Positions 34,104 to 44,139 of a DNA stretch of 64,000 nucleotides are shown in pieces. The notes below the pieces were generated by a model. It worked only from the letters and a program-made list of their open reading frames with translations, made no database searches and was not told where the DNA came from. A program made the translations under genes and the position numbers. Each line of letters starts with the position of its first letter. Position 1 is the first letter of the stretch. Origin of the DNA: Adiantum capillus-veneris (lineage: Eukaryota > Streptophyta > Polypodiopsida > Polypodiales > Pteridaceae); NCBI GenBank assembly GCA_014529385.2, contig CM043943.1:151191092-151255091 (forward strand). Direction: 5' to 3'.

Positions 34104-35960
34104 ATGGAACCAGACCGAAACCGAGATGGTAATCCAGCCGCACAAGGGCTCAGGGATTTGCAAGAACCACCACACTATTCAAGATATCAAGCAGAGAGTA
34201 AGCCAAAGACACAAGGGTCGACCAAGCTTGGAGGACCACCCATGGAACAAGTTTGAAGAGAATAACCACCTCTAGAGAGAACCGTTAGAAATTATGGCTT
34301 AGGAGCACCACTGGGCGAGGATCCAGCCTATTATAGAAGGCCTGAGGAGGTGTATAGACTTGGACGGGGTGATCCAATGATGAGGTTTGTAGACAATCGC
34401 AGAATTAGACCTTCTCAAGTGCAAAAATGGGTAAACAAGAAATACACAGGAAACAGAGACCCAAGAGATCATGTAGCAGCCTTTGTGCGTGTAATAAGAG
34501 CCGAAGAGGTGTTAGATTTTCCTACCCAATTTGCAGGGTTTGGACTAACCCTAGAGGATGATGCTGCAACTTGGTTTGACTCTATGGAGCGTAGAGACTT
34601 CGAGTCGATGGAGGAAGTGTTTGACGAGTTTATTGAGGAATTCTCTCAAAGGGGAATAGCTCATAATACTGTCTCACAAATCCATAAATTCAAACAAAAA
34701 TATGGAGAATATGTATGGAAGGCAGCCCTAAGATTAAAAAGATATGTTAAGTTCTGTCCTGTCGAAAAACTGCCAACTCAGTCCAGACTTATGTTGATAT
34801 TCATCCAAGGACTAAGGAATTCAGATCTCCAGAAAGACTTACATATGAAGAGGAGCACGACATTGAATGAGTTGACCAAGGAGGCTCTGTACCTTGTGGA
34901 AAATTGTGCGGTCTACAAAGAAGGCGAGTTCAAGGACCTTGATGACGATTCATCTTCACAACAAAGTGGGAGAAAGTCTTCAAAGGCCACACTGAAAGAA
35001 GAAATAGCAGTAAACCAGGAGCAGCTCGTAGATGAAGTGCTAAAAAAGATCAACTTGTACGCCAAACCCCAGGCTAAACAGCCCAAGTGGTGTGCTAATG
35101 AACAAAAATGGACAAACCATGGGACCGAGGAATGTTACTATAACAAGGGATATGTGAGGGAGAGACCTTACGCTCCCCAAGCACCCGTAGCTTCCCCACA
35201 AGTTCCACCGATGCCTAGATATCAAGCAGGCAACTTACCAAGACATGTAGGTGTAGAAAGACCACAACCGGTGTTGGGGCAACAACCACCCCTACCAGGT
35301 TTACGACCAGTTGGTATAAGATACACACCAACGGTAACTGAATCAGAAGAAAAGGCTTTGGTGCCGATGCATGCATATTATGAAGATCCCAATGGATATG
35401 CGGCAAACCCTGTCTATTATCCACCAGAAGAACTCTCGACACCAGAACCATGGAGCATGATAGGGAATCAAGGACCTCCAACTGCTGCACAAGCCGCAGG
35501 AGAAGGAAGATATAGCTTAGATGAACGAACATTGTTGTTCATAGCCAATGGAGGCATGGGTGGACAGAGACAGGCTTACCAGCAACGAGGGGCTCAAGGA
35601 GCACCTCAACAACCCAATGGCCCCTGTTACAAATGTGGCGGAGACCATTGGCTGAGAGACTGTCCTCATGATGAAATCATTAGAGTCAATGCGTATTGCC
35701 CAGAATGTGGAATTACTCATTTGATTCTCGATTGCCCTAAAAACCTAAGCAAAGGAGAAAAAACCACCTTGAACCTATTGGAAACAGTACCTTCCAGTGG
35801 AGGATCGGAAAATGAAACAATCATACCTATTCAGGCAGTAACACGGGCCCAAGCCCAAAGAAGGACGAACGAACCCATAATAGAAGAACCAAAAACAGAA
35901 TGCCCAAAGCTCAAAAACGAAAAATCAGAGAAGCACTTGGAAAGCGAGAAAGGCGCGTAG
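34104..35960 (+). CDS. Gag of X with two zinc knuckles
   Basis: The probable start is 34104 (MEPDRNRDGNPAAQGLRDLQ). Two stops near 34253-34261 break the N-terminal arm, and the frame is then open from 34350 for 536 residues. The capsid part has FAGFGLTLEDDAATWFDSM, DEFIEEFSQRG and LKRYVKFCPVE. A Pro/Gln-rich linker follows, and then CYKCGGDHWLRDC and CPECGITHLILDC, both CX2CX4HX4C, about residues 429-441 and 454-466 of the open part. It would form the particle and bind RNA. Apart from the arm this is the best-preserved reading frame of X. Pol follows in another frame. Confidence 0.82.
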
Positions 35961-36207
35961 GAAAGCCAGGAAAGAACGAGAGCAAACAGCCCTATCCGAT
36001 GAGTTGAAACATACAAAGAATAGATTGGAGCGGTTAGAAGATCTAGCTAGCTTAAGCTCACACACCACAGCATCCATAGCACCTAAGGAAATAGTAGAGC
36101 CCAAAAGTGTAGGATCAGGAGGATCTGTACTGGCAGGCAAGGTAAACGAGCAGCTGGATGTGCTTTTAAAAGCTTATGAAGCTCGACTTAAAAAAAACCA
36201 AACCTAG
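35930..36207 (+). pseudogene. 5' part of X pol frame (charged helix)
   Basis: In the +1 frame relative to gag, overlapping its end, an open stretch reads RKARKEREQTALSDELKHTK, then coil-like and Ser-rich sequence to KVNEQLDVLLKAYEARLKKN. It stops at a TAG 10 codons before the ATG at 36220, in the same frame. The overlap with gag suggests that pol was once reached by frameshifting. Confidence 0.5.
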
Positions 36208-36219
36208 AAGCAAAGGTGG

Positions 36220-38193
36220 ATGACTTATCCATATGCAGAAATAGAAAAACAAAGGTTGGATATGTGTAAAAAGATGATTGAGATGGGTCAATCATTGATG
36301 GAAGACCCGTTGGGTAAACCGGCAAATTGCCATGACGCACTAGCTCCAACCCCTATCCAACCAACATTAGAGAAACATGAAGAAACAAAGGAAATACTTA
36401 CTAATGATTATGAGTCCAAAGGAGAGCCTATCATAGTGCCAAATACCACCGATGAAGCAAGTGACGGGGTCCATCCTAAAATATTGGCAGAAATGGGAAA
36501 GGACGGTAACGGTCTAGATGATCTGTGGAAGCAAATCCGAGAGGCCAACGAGGCTAATAGGATGAGTGACCACATGAATAGCACGAGAAAAGAAAAAAAC
36601 GTGATCTTACCTCCTATTGAAGAATTTGAGACAAGATCACAAATGAACTTTGAGATACATTCACAAGGGGGAGACGAAGGATCTATTAGTTCGAGGCATA
36701 GCCAACCAGACTCTTTGAGAACTTTACCCTCTTACCTAGGAGAATATGAAGCTAAGTCGGAAGGGAGAGAACTTCCATCTCAAAGACTTTCTTCTAACAA
36801 GGTGATGGATTCACAAGGATTGATTGAGCTGTTATCCACCCCGGTGGCATGCACAATCACGTTAGCAGAACTCCTAAGATTAAGGCCAAACATGTGGACC
36901 ACAGTAGGAAAATGCCTAGAAAAATTTGGAGTGAAAGACCCCACCTTGAAACTACAAGAAGGAATCACGGAGTTGGACAGGCCTAACCTAAACACTAGGC
37001 CGGTACCATTGAATAAGGTTGGAGAATATTGCGAGGGAGAAGACGGAAACACGACGCTACCGGTAGAATTCCAAGGAGTAGTTTCCAAAGCTATTCTTGA
37101 CAGTGGAGCGGAAGTTGCTATCGCCACCAAGGAAATCTGGAAAAAATGGGGAAAACCAGCTCTGAGGGCTACCAGAATGAAGCTGCAATTGGCAGATGGG
37201 TTCATGGAGAAGCCTCTCGGACTCTTGGAAAAAGTAATTGTCACTTCGTGCGGGATCGAGTATGAGCATACATTTGCAATAGTCGATTTCGACAAAAAGA
37301 ACAATTATGAGATAATCTTGGGACGACCATTCATGCGACAACTGAAGATGGTCCAAGATTGGGGCTATGACCACATATACCTTAGACATGGTGAGACGAC
37401 AACTAAAATACACCTGAAAGATCATAGTTACAAAGATGTAAACCAAACACATGTGGAAGAATTTGATTCGGCTACAATAGCAGGATCAGAACTACCAGCA
37501 TGGTTAGGGCAACCAAAAGAGCTATGGATGTGCGGAGCTTCACGTTGTGGAAGCTTAAGAAAAGAGGAATGCGTCTTAGAAAGATCAATTGAGGACAAAG
37601 AGTATATTTCGGAACCTTTTCTTGAAGATGCCTTGGAGCCTCTAGAATGGGAACACATACTGGCAACATTAGATGTTTGTAACATTACCGACAGTTCAAC
37701 AACAAAATTTTGCGATAAGGATGGCTACGATGTGCTACCCTATTACATGGTAAGCGTTGTGCCAGAAAAAGAGACGGTCAAACCCCCAGCACAAGAAGAT
37801 TTTTACAACTCCTCTGAGCAATTGGAAGTAAATGATGAGGCAGATAATGAGTGTTCAGACACCTCCAGTGAGCGTGGGAATGAAGCCGAAAATATCAAGT
37901 TTTATGATTTTGCTAATCAACACCCTAGACGCCAAGAACGCTATAGGAGGAAAAGAGCCGGAAGGCAAGCGGAGGCCACGAATAAAACACTATGCATGGT
38001 TCTCACTAAAATAGTGTCAGAATATAGAACCGATTGGGATCAACAACTACACTCAACACTATGGACATACAGGGTAGCTTACAAAACATCAATAGGAACA
38101 ACACCATACAACATGGTGTTTGGGCTAAATGTTATACTGGTTTTCGAAAGGCAGGGTGTCAGAACTGTCAGAATCAAGCAGCATCATTGCTAG
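36220..38193 (+). pseudogene. X pol remnant: protease fused to an integrase tail
   Basis: A 657-residue open frame. Residues about 1-260 are charged linker. The retropepsin lies at about residues 285-400: SKAILDSGAEVAIATKEIW (catalytic Asp), then YEIILGRPFMRQLKM. About 170 residues of acidic linker (to KFYDFANQHPRRQERYRRKR) join abruptly at about 37965 to GRQAEATNKTL and LWTYRVAYKTSIGTTPYNMV, the end of a Ty3 integrase core. RT, RNase H, the zinc domain and the first two catalytic positions are all absent. The frame then runs into an unrelated ~180-bp insert. The element therefore cannot copy or integrate itself. Confidence 0.85.
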
Positions 38194-38326
38194 CAGAGAA
38201 AAGCAAGTGCACAGCGTAAGAGGCTTGGCTTGCAAAGAACCAAGCGCTTCTTGGATTATAAGTCCCCGAGCCAAGCCAGGATCTACTGCATGCAATATAG
38301 GTAACTTGGGTTAAAAAGCTATAGTT
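38150..38326. other. ~180-bp insert splitting the integrase tail of X
   Basis: Integrase homology stops after GLNVILVFE (38148) and resumes with IPTLRVATSLEWTGHELS at 38330. The intervening sequence contains two GGCTTGGC/GCCAAGCC-type inverted segments (38222-38229 and 38271-38278). No target duplication is clear. It could be a short MITE or SINE remnant. Confidence 0.5.
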
Positions 38327-39239
38327 TTTAATCCCAACTCTACGAGTAGCAACAAGCTTGGAATGGACAGGGCACGAACTCTCTTCAAGAATTAATGATC
38401 TTGAAAGGCTAGATGAACTCCGCTTATGAGCTATCGCTTCGATCTATGCTAAAAAGAGAAGACAAAAGGAATTTTTTGACAAACATGTGCATACCAAAGA
38501 GTTCAAAACAGGTGATTAGGTACTTGTTTATACCTTGAAGCAACATGCCAAGAAACTAAAAAAGTGAGGGATGGGACCATTTGTGATTCATGATCTATCA
38601 CAAAGTGGACCTGTCAAGCTTGCTACATTAGCAGGTGAAGAAATGCCAAACTGGATTAGTGGGTGTCGACTGAGGAGATATCATCTACCGCTCACACAGG
38701 AGATACTCCAACAAATTCACCAAGGGAAGCAAAGAATGAAGAAAAAACAGAGAGTACGAGAGGAAGCTCAATCCGAAGCACAAGAACGCATTGCAAAAAG
38801 ACGGCTTCTACGACAACAACAACAGAGTAAACCACCATTGAGAATCAATGTCATTCGACTGATGAACTTGGAGGAGGAAACAGTAGAGCCAATAATTACA
38901 GCCAAGGTGGGCAACAATCAAGTTGAATCAACAGCCTTGCTCGATTCGGGTGCTCAAGCAAATTTGATCTCTTACGGATTATACCAACAGCTCCAAGTCA
39001 CAGATCAACTTCATCCTACTCCCCAAGTGCTGGAAAGTAGCACATCACACGCATTGAAAACATTAGGACGGACTATATTGCATGTACAACTACATCAATA
39101 TATTTACCCACATAAATTCTATGTGGTGACAGATGAAAGCACACAACAACCAATGATGCTAGGGCAACCTTGGCAAAAAAGCATACAATTTCCAGATAGA
39201 TTGGAAAGCAGAGGCGGTCAAAATTCAGCACGAACATGA
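38327..39239 (+). pseudogene. X integrase C-terminus followed by second retropepsin-like domain
   Basis: From 38330 the frame reads IPTLRVATSLEWTGHELS, a stop, KEFFDKHVHTKEFKTGD, two further stops, then is open from 38571: MGPFVIHDLSQSGPVKLATL and WISGCRLRRYHLPLT, the usual end of this type of integrase. It does not end there. A Gln/Arg/Lys-rich linker of about 60 residues leads to VESTALLDSGAQANLISYGL and, 60 residues on, QQPMMLGQPWQK. That is a second aspartic-protease fold with DSG loop and closing LGxPW box. A frameshift in the A run at 39176-39181 moves the reading into the next frame. Confidence 0.75.
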
Positions 39240-39858
39240 ACAACAGGTGATAGCTTTTGCTTAGAAGTACCATCATGATCAACTGCAAGCCATGCAATCA
39301 CTGGAAACAATGACAAAAGAACAAATACCATCAAAGAACGACATGAAACCTGAGACCAAAAACCAGGTAAAGGCCAACCATGCTAATCACAAACAGATGA
39401 AGTCACCGGCTACACTGCAAAAATCTAGGCTACCAAAACAAGGTAAACAAGTATGGATGCGGAAGGATAGAAAGGCCATGGCAGGAAAGAAACAATGTAA
39501 CAACCGGATTCGAACAAAGCAAACGGTGCAACCCGAAACCAAGGTAACCAAGCAGATATGGATCCCAAAGAAAATGCTTAGCCATAACCCAAATGTCACT
39601 CACATTTGGATACCAAAGCAAAAGACAAAGGAAATACTTACGGTACACGCAACAATAGAAAGCAGACATCTGCAGGTCAAAAAGGGGAACCGATATATGT
39701 GGATGCCGATGACAGTCAAACCAGTGGCAAACAAGAAAGTGCCAAACCATCTACAAAAGTTGGCAGCACCAAACTACCAATGGAAAGCCAAGGCCATAAG
39801 GCCCATAGCTATCACACCCAGGCCATTTCTATCCTTAGATACAGATACGACTCCATAA
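39178..39858 (+). pseudogene. X pol tail with repeated W-x-P-K motifs
   Basis: After the shift the frame continues AYNFQIDWKAEAVKIQHEHE, crosses one TAG, and from 39292 is open for 188 basic residues (Lys, Gln, Thr, Asn). Four spaced motifs recur: KQVWMRKD, KQIWIPKK, THIWIPKQ and RYMWMPMT. No known domain. The tail ends 418 bp before the D insertion. Confidence 0.55.
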
Positions 39859-40276
39859 ACGGTGTCGGCAAAGCAATTGCCTCTTGCCAAAAAGACAATT
39901 AAACAGAGAGCAGTAGAGTAACAGTAGCTACTTGCAAAGAAAGCAGGAAGCCTCAACGGCGAATGCCAATAAGCATCTTGCTTATTTCCTTCTCTTGCAC
40001 AGCATTAATTTTTCCATGCATTGACCGAGTATGCATAAAATAGGGCCACATTAATTGGCCAGGCATTAGCACGACTTTTTCAACCTATGCATGGCACATA
40101 CTCCAAGGCGAAACCTTGTCGTCCGGGAGGACTCCGACTAGGTGGGCGGGAGGCATTCTCAATGCGGAACCAATAACAGAAACAGCAAAAAAGGGCATGA
40201 TTTTCGACTATTTTAAGGGTTGACATTTGATTGCGAAATTTTCTGGAGTAACCCAAGTATATATGCCCTTATACAG
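39859..40276 (+). other. noncoding part of X before the D insertion
   Basis: No open frame. A GC-rich stretch (GTCGTCCGGGAGGACTCCGA at 40119-40138, itself self-complementary) lies near the middle. The last five bases, TACAG, are the probable target of D. Confidence 0.6.
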
Positions 40277-41862
40277 TGTAACATTTAATGGCCTAATAAC
40301 TTGTGTGTAGCGGAAATGAGCATGAACATAGTGGACATTTCATTACAATAGATTCCTAATGATAATTACAAGAGTGCTTGGGTGGAGAGAGCAACAAAAA
40401 ATCATAACACCTAGTTAGATAGCATCAACAATACTTTCAAAAGAGAGAGAAATTAAGCTAATGACAACATTTGAGGACCGGATTTGCATGGAGCCGGTCC
40501 CCTCTCCAAAAGGCTTTGTATTATGGTTTCTCCCATCAAGAGAGACATTGTACAATACAATTCTTTGTGTTCCTTCAAAACTAGCTAGTGCAATGAAGAT
40601 GAAAGCTTCATGCACTAAGCAAAACACTTAGCAAACACAACTTGAATTATCCCCGTTCTCAGACCCAAGACCTCACACACCTTCGAAGATGGTGAGAGCT
40701 AGCAAGGTATGAGAGTAGATTGAGAGGAAGAAGGAGTATCTTACGAGAAAGATGTACATCTCCTCACATAATCACTCATATTAGCATAGCTTAGCTTAGT
40801 AATTAGCTTGGTAGAGGAGATGAGCATGCATTGAAGCTTGGCTCTTGATTGGATTTGCATCCACATGCCAAGAGTGTGTTGATGTAGGCTTCTATCTCAC
40901 AAGCTTGGAGTAGGCGATGAGCTCTCCATTAAAGCTTGGGAAGAGATAGTCTTCTCTTTTCTTCACACATGAGATTGTGTGAGTGTGTGTGATAATGCCT
41001 TGCTAAAATCAGCCCCCTCTCTCTCTTGGGTGATCCCTCTTGCTATTTGCTCTTGCTGAGCCCTCATTGGCTCTCCCCAAGTCAAGCCAATGACTATTAA
41101 GCAGCATAAGTGATAGCCTTCTGACATGTGTCCCCCTTTCCCCCTTTTGTGAGAGCTTTAGGTAATTAAATAATTAAACTAAACTCTCATTGGACCCCTT
41201 TGCCTCCTGGCCAATAGGAATCAGGCAAACCATTGGGCTCTTGAATGCTCATTGGACCCTTGTGAGAGTGCCCAATAGTCTTCTAGGAGACTTAATTCTC
41301 ATTGGTTTCTTTTATTAAATGTTTTTAAATTAATTAAACTAGATTTACTCTAGCTTAATTCTCATTGGTCCACTTCAAGGGTCATCCAATAGAAACTGGG
41401 CACACCTTGTGGGCATCTGGCCTAGGGAGCTGACATGTGTCCCTCATTCCCTTTGTGTAAAGGGAGCCTGTGTGTGTGTGTGGCCTTCTCTCTCATCCCC
41501 TAGAAGAAGGGCTCACCCCCTCCCATGTAGGGATATGTGTTGACTTTGGAGAGCACACAAAGCATCCAATTCCCCCTAAGCTTTAACCCTTTGGACACAA
41601 CCTTTGAATTTTGGAACCTTAGCATTTTGGAAGTCTTAATGGGTTGAACCTTAGGGTCTTTTTAGCCCATTGTTGCACATGGCTCTTTTGCAGATGGCCC
41701 CCCCTTTGGATCCCTATGTTCCCTCCTTTGGATCCCTATTGTGGCCGGTCTGCTAGCTTAACCAATATTCTAGCCTTTTCTCCCCTCGCACTTCCCCACA
41801 TTAAATGATCAGTTTAATATGAGAAAATCATTTAGGAGAATTAGATATTGATTATTATGACA
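40277..41862 (-). repeat. 3' LTR of D
   Basis: TGTAACATTTAATGG to TTATTATGACA on the plus strand. The conserved stem-loop is at 40473-40504 (GAGGACCGG and CCGGTCCCCTC). Only short GT runs are present. Confidence 0.96.
40473..40504 (-). promoter_or_regulatory. Conserved LTR stem-loop (D, 3' LTR)
   Basis: GGACCGG (40475-40482 region) pairs with CCGGTCC across a 12-base loop containing TTTGCATG. The same stem is at 47726-47757 (D), 22163-22190 (A) and, with a compensatory pair change, 8932-8957 (F). The role is unknown. It may sit in the transcribed repeat or near the polyadenylation region. Confidence 0.7.
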
Positions 41863-42221
41863 TTACCTCTCTCTTGAAATCATAGTCATCCTCGACTATG
41901 GTGTAGAGAAGATAAAGCATATTCATGAGTCCTTTTCTTAGCGGGTATAGGATCCCTATGTTACCCTACGACATCATTCCACAATGGATGACTAGTCCAT
42001 TTGGCACTTGAGAGCCTTAGGCTGCCGCAAGCATGTCTGCACATTAGTCCTATCAATCTTCCATAATAGAGTGACAAGCTCTACTTGGTGTTTGGGAGAC
42101 GTCGTCTCCGCAAACTTGATCTAAGCATGCATACTACTTCATTTTTGTGCACAATAAAGAAAAAGAAAGTCTTATAAGACAAAAACTTTGTTCATTTTTA
42201 ACATTTTGTACATTTTCTTAC
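41863..42221 (-). other. polypurine tract and 3' noncoding DNA of D
   Basis: Minus-strand AAGAGAGAGGTAA at 41863-41877 abuts the LTR. The rest is noncoding and shared with A, B and F. Confidence 0.8.
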
Positions 42222-42917
42222 TCATTGGGAAGCATTGTAAGCATCGACAAGGTTTAGGTTATCCTTTAATTGTATGCCTTGCATCCATCTAGCATCTTCA
42301 AAAGGATAATTCTTAAACTTAATAAGATATCGTCGGATAGTCTTACCGCCTCTTAATACCTTGTCTTCATGTCGGAGAATGGACTCGGGCTGCAGCACCT
42401 CCTCTTGGTCCTCGATCTGCGGTGGGTCTTCAATAGCTGGTTCTTGAGGTGGCTCTCCTTTGTAAGGCTTTAATAGGCTCACATGGAAAGCATTGTGTAT
42501 GAGCCAATGATTGGGCAACTTGAGTTGATAGGCCATCTCATTGATTGGCCTAAGAATCTGGAAGGGACCATAGTACCTTTTTTCTAGTTTAGCATAGTAC
42601 TTTTGGTGGCCCGTAGGATTCTTGCCCGTTGTGTGCCTTAATCGAGCCTTGGGAAACTTTAACAAGACCCAATCGTTTTCTTTAAAGGCTTGGGCTCTTC
42701 TGTGCTTGTCAGCAGTAGCCTTTTGCCTTTTCTGTGAGATAGAGATAGCATCCTTAATCTTTTGAAAATATTCTTGTAGGTCTCGGCTATACTTATCTGC
42801 AGCGAAGATCTTCCCATGTACCTTAAGTAGCAAGGGACTTTTTGATCTTCCCTCAATTACCTCGAAAGGTGCTTTTCCCGTGGAAGTATGTACAGTGTTA
42901 TTGTAAGCATACTCCAC
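42222..42917 (-). pseudogene. integrase C-terminus and chromodomain of D
   Basis: A 231-residue open frame: YNNTVHTSTGKAPFEVIEGR, DKHRRAQAFKENDWVLL, YYAKLEKRYYGPFQILRPI, HNAFHVSLLKPYKGEPP, then the chromodomain ESILRHEDKVLRGGKTIRRY, FKNYPFEDARWMQGI. It is complete at its C-terminus. A TAG (from TGG in SQWEKY) at about 42935 separates it from the core. Confidence 0.92.
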
Positions 42918-42935
42918 TAAGGGTAAGTACTTCTC

Positions 42936-43529
42936 CTATTGGGATCTTTGATCTACTTCCGTTACATAGGCTTTTAGTAGATCGAGAATTGTTAGGTTAG
43001 CTATTTCACTTTGGCCATCCGTTTGTGGATGATAGGCTGAAGAGAAGTTTAGCCTTGTTCCTAAATTATCAAAGAGACCCTTCCAGAAATTACTGGTCAT
43101 TCTAGGATCTCTATCCGACACTATGGACATTGGAAAGCCATGGTACTTGAAAATTTGTGAAATGAAGAGGGTTGCCATTTGATGGGCTTTGATAGTCTTT
43201 TTGACATGTATAAAATGAGCTTGTTTACTGAACCTGTCTACTATCGTCCATATTCTCGTATTCCCATGGATAGACTTAGGTAATCCAAAGATAAAATCCA
43301 TGGATATGCTCTCCCATGGTGAATTACGGATTGGCAAGGGTTGAAGCAATCCAAGTTGCTTCCCTCTATCAAATTTTGTCTTTTGGCATACCACACATTT
43401 AGAAACATACTCTTGTATGTTCACTTTCATGGTAGGCCAATAGAAATATGTTTCAATTCCCTTTAAGGTAGACAGAATCCCTCTTTGAGTTAGTAACGCA
43501 TAGTCTATTTCCATAGAGAAGATAACCAT
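42936..43529 (-). pseudogene. integrase core of D
   Basis: Open frame with GIETYFYWPTMKVNIQEYVS, CVVCQKTKFDRGKQLG, SISMDFIFGLPKSIHG (Asp), IVSDRDPRMTSNFW (Asp) and SAYHPQTDGQSEIANL (Glu). About 70 bp of the zinc domain are deleted near 43490, removing its histidine part, and the first residues come from a shifted frame. Confidence 0.92.
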
Positions 43530-43533
43530 CTTG

Positions 43534-44135
43534 TCAGGTAAATGGTTCTTCTTTCTTCCCTAATGCAAGGGCTGAAATCACATCTCTAAAATCGGGATCA
43601 ATAGCGTACTCATCTATCATTGAAGATAGATCATTGTGAGTTGCTATGGAAACCGCATTCACTCTTGGCCGTTTTGAGAGTGCATCAGCTACTTGATTAT
43701 GCTTGCCAGCAATGTGAGCAATATGAAAATGAAATTGCGAAAGGAAATTTTCCCACCTCATTTGTTTGTCGGAGAGCTTGGTCTGCATCATGAAGTACTT
43801 AAGACTTTGGTGATCCGTTCGTAGAATGAAAGGAGTCCCCAATAAATAGTGCTTCCATGAGTCTAAGGCATGTAGAACTACAAGGAGTTCCTTTTCATAT
43901 ATGCCTAGAGCTTGCTCAACAGGGTCGAGCCTTCGACTCTCATAGCCTATGGCATGCCCTTCTTCGAGCAAAACAGCTCCAAGGAAATCACCACAAGCAT
44001 CACATTGGACCTCAAATGGCTTTGAGAGATCCGGTAGTGTAAGCACAGGTTGAGAGATAAGCTTTTCTTTAATCTTTTTGAAAGCATTGTTCTCCTTAGC
44101 AGACCATGTATACCTAACGCTTTTGTTTGTTAGGT
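43534..44135 (-). pseudogene. RNase H of D
   Basis: The frame from 44046 reads LTLPDLSKPFEVQCDACGDF (Asp), YEKELLVVLHALDSWKHYLL (Glu), LRTDHQSLKYFMMQTKLSDK (Asp) and VADALSKRPRVNAV (last Asp). The fold is complete with all acidic positions. It stops at TGA after KKEEPFT, at the border to integrase. Confidence 0.92.
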
Positions 44136-44139
44136 CATG

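Larger units (their letters stand above)
30355..40276 (+). mobile_element. Element X, left part: giant non-autonomous Ty3-type retrotransposon
   Basis: It starts with an LTR-like block (TGTTAGAAGC to GTTCAACA) and a primer site resembling that for Asp tRNA. Then come a palindrome-bearing leader, an unknown ORF, Gag, and a partial Pol with protease, integrase C-terminus and a second protease-like domain. RT, RNase H and the integrase catalytic core are missing. The Gag with two knuckles, the integrase end (MGPFVIHDL, WISGCRLRRYH) and the primer site point to the non-chromodomain Athila/Tat group. The element continues at 49121 beyond the inserted chromovirus D. No 3' LTR was found. Confidence 0.8.

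Noticed and set aside
36780-37452. Long minus-strand frames opposite X pol
   Set aside because: Shadows of the plus-strand protease and linker. No independent motif.
40427-40627. Small LTR-internal frames (also 12129-12410 and 47668-47880)
   Set aside because: They recur because LTR copies recur. They have no start context or domain and cover the conserved stem-loop.
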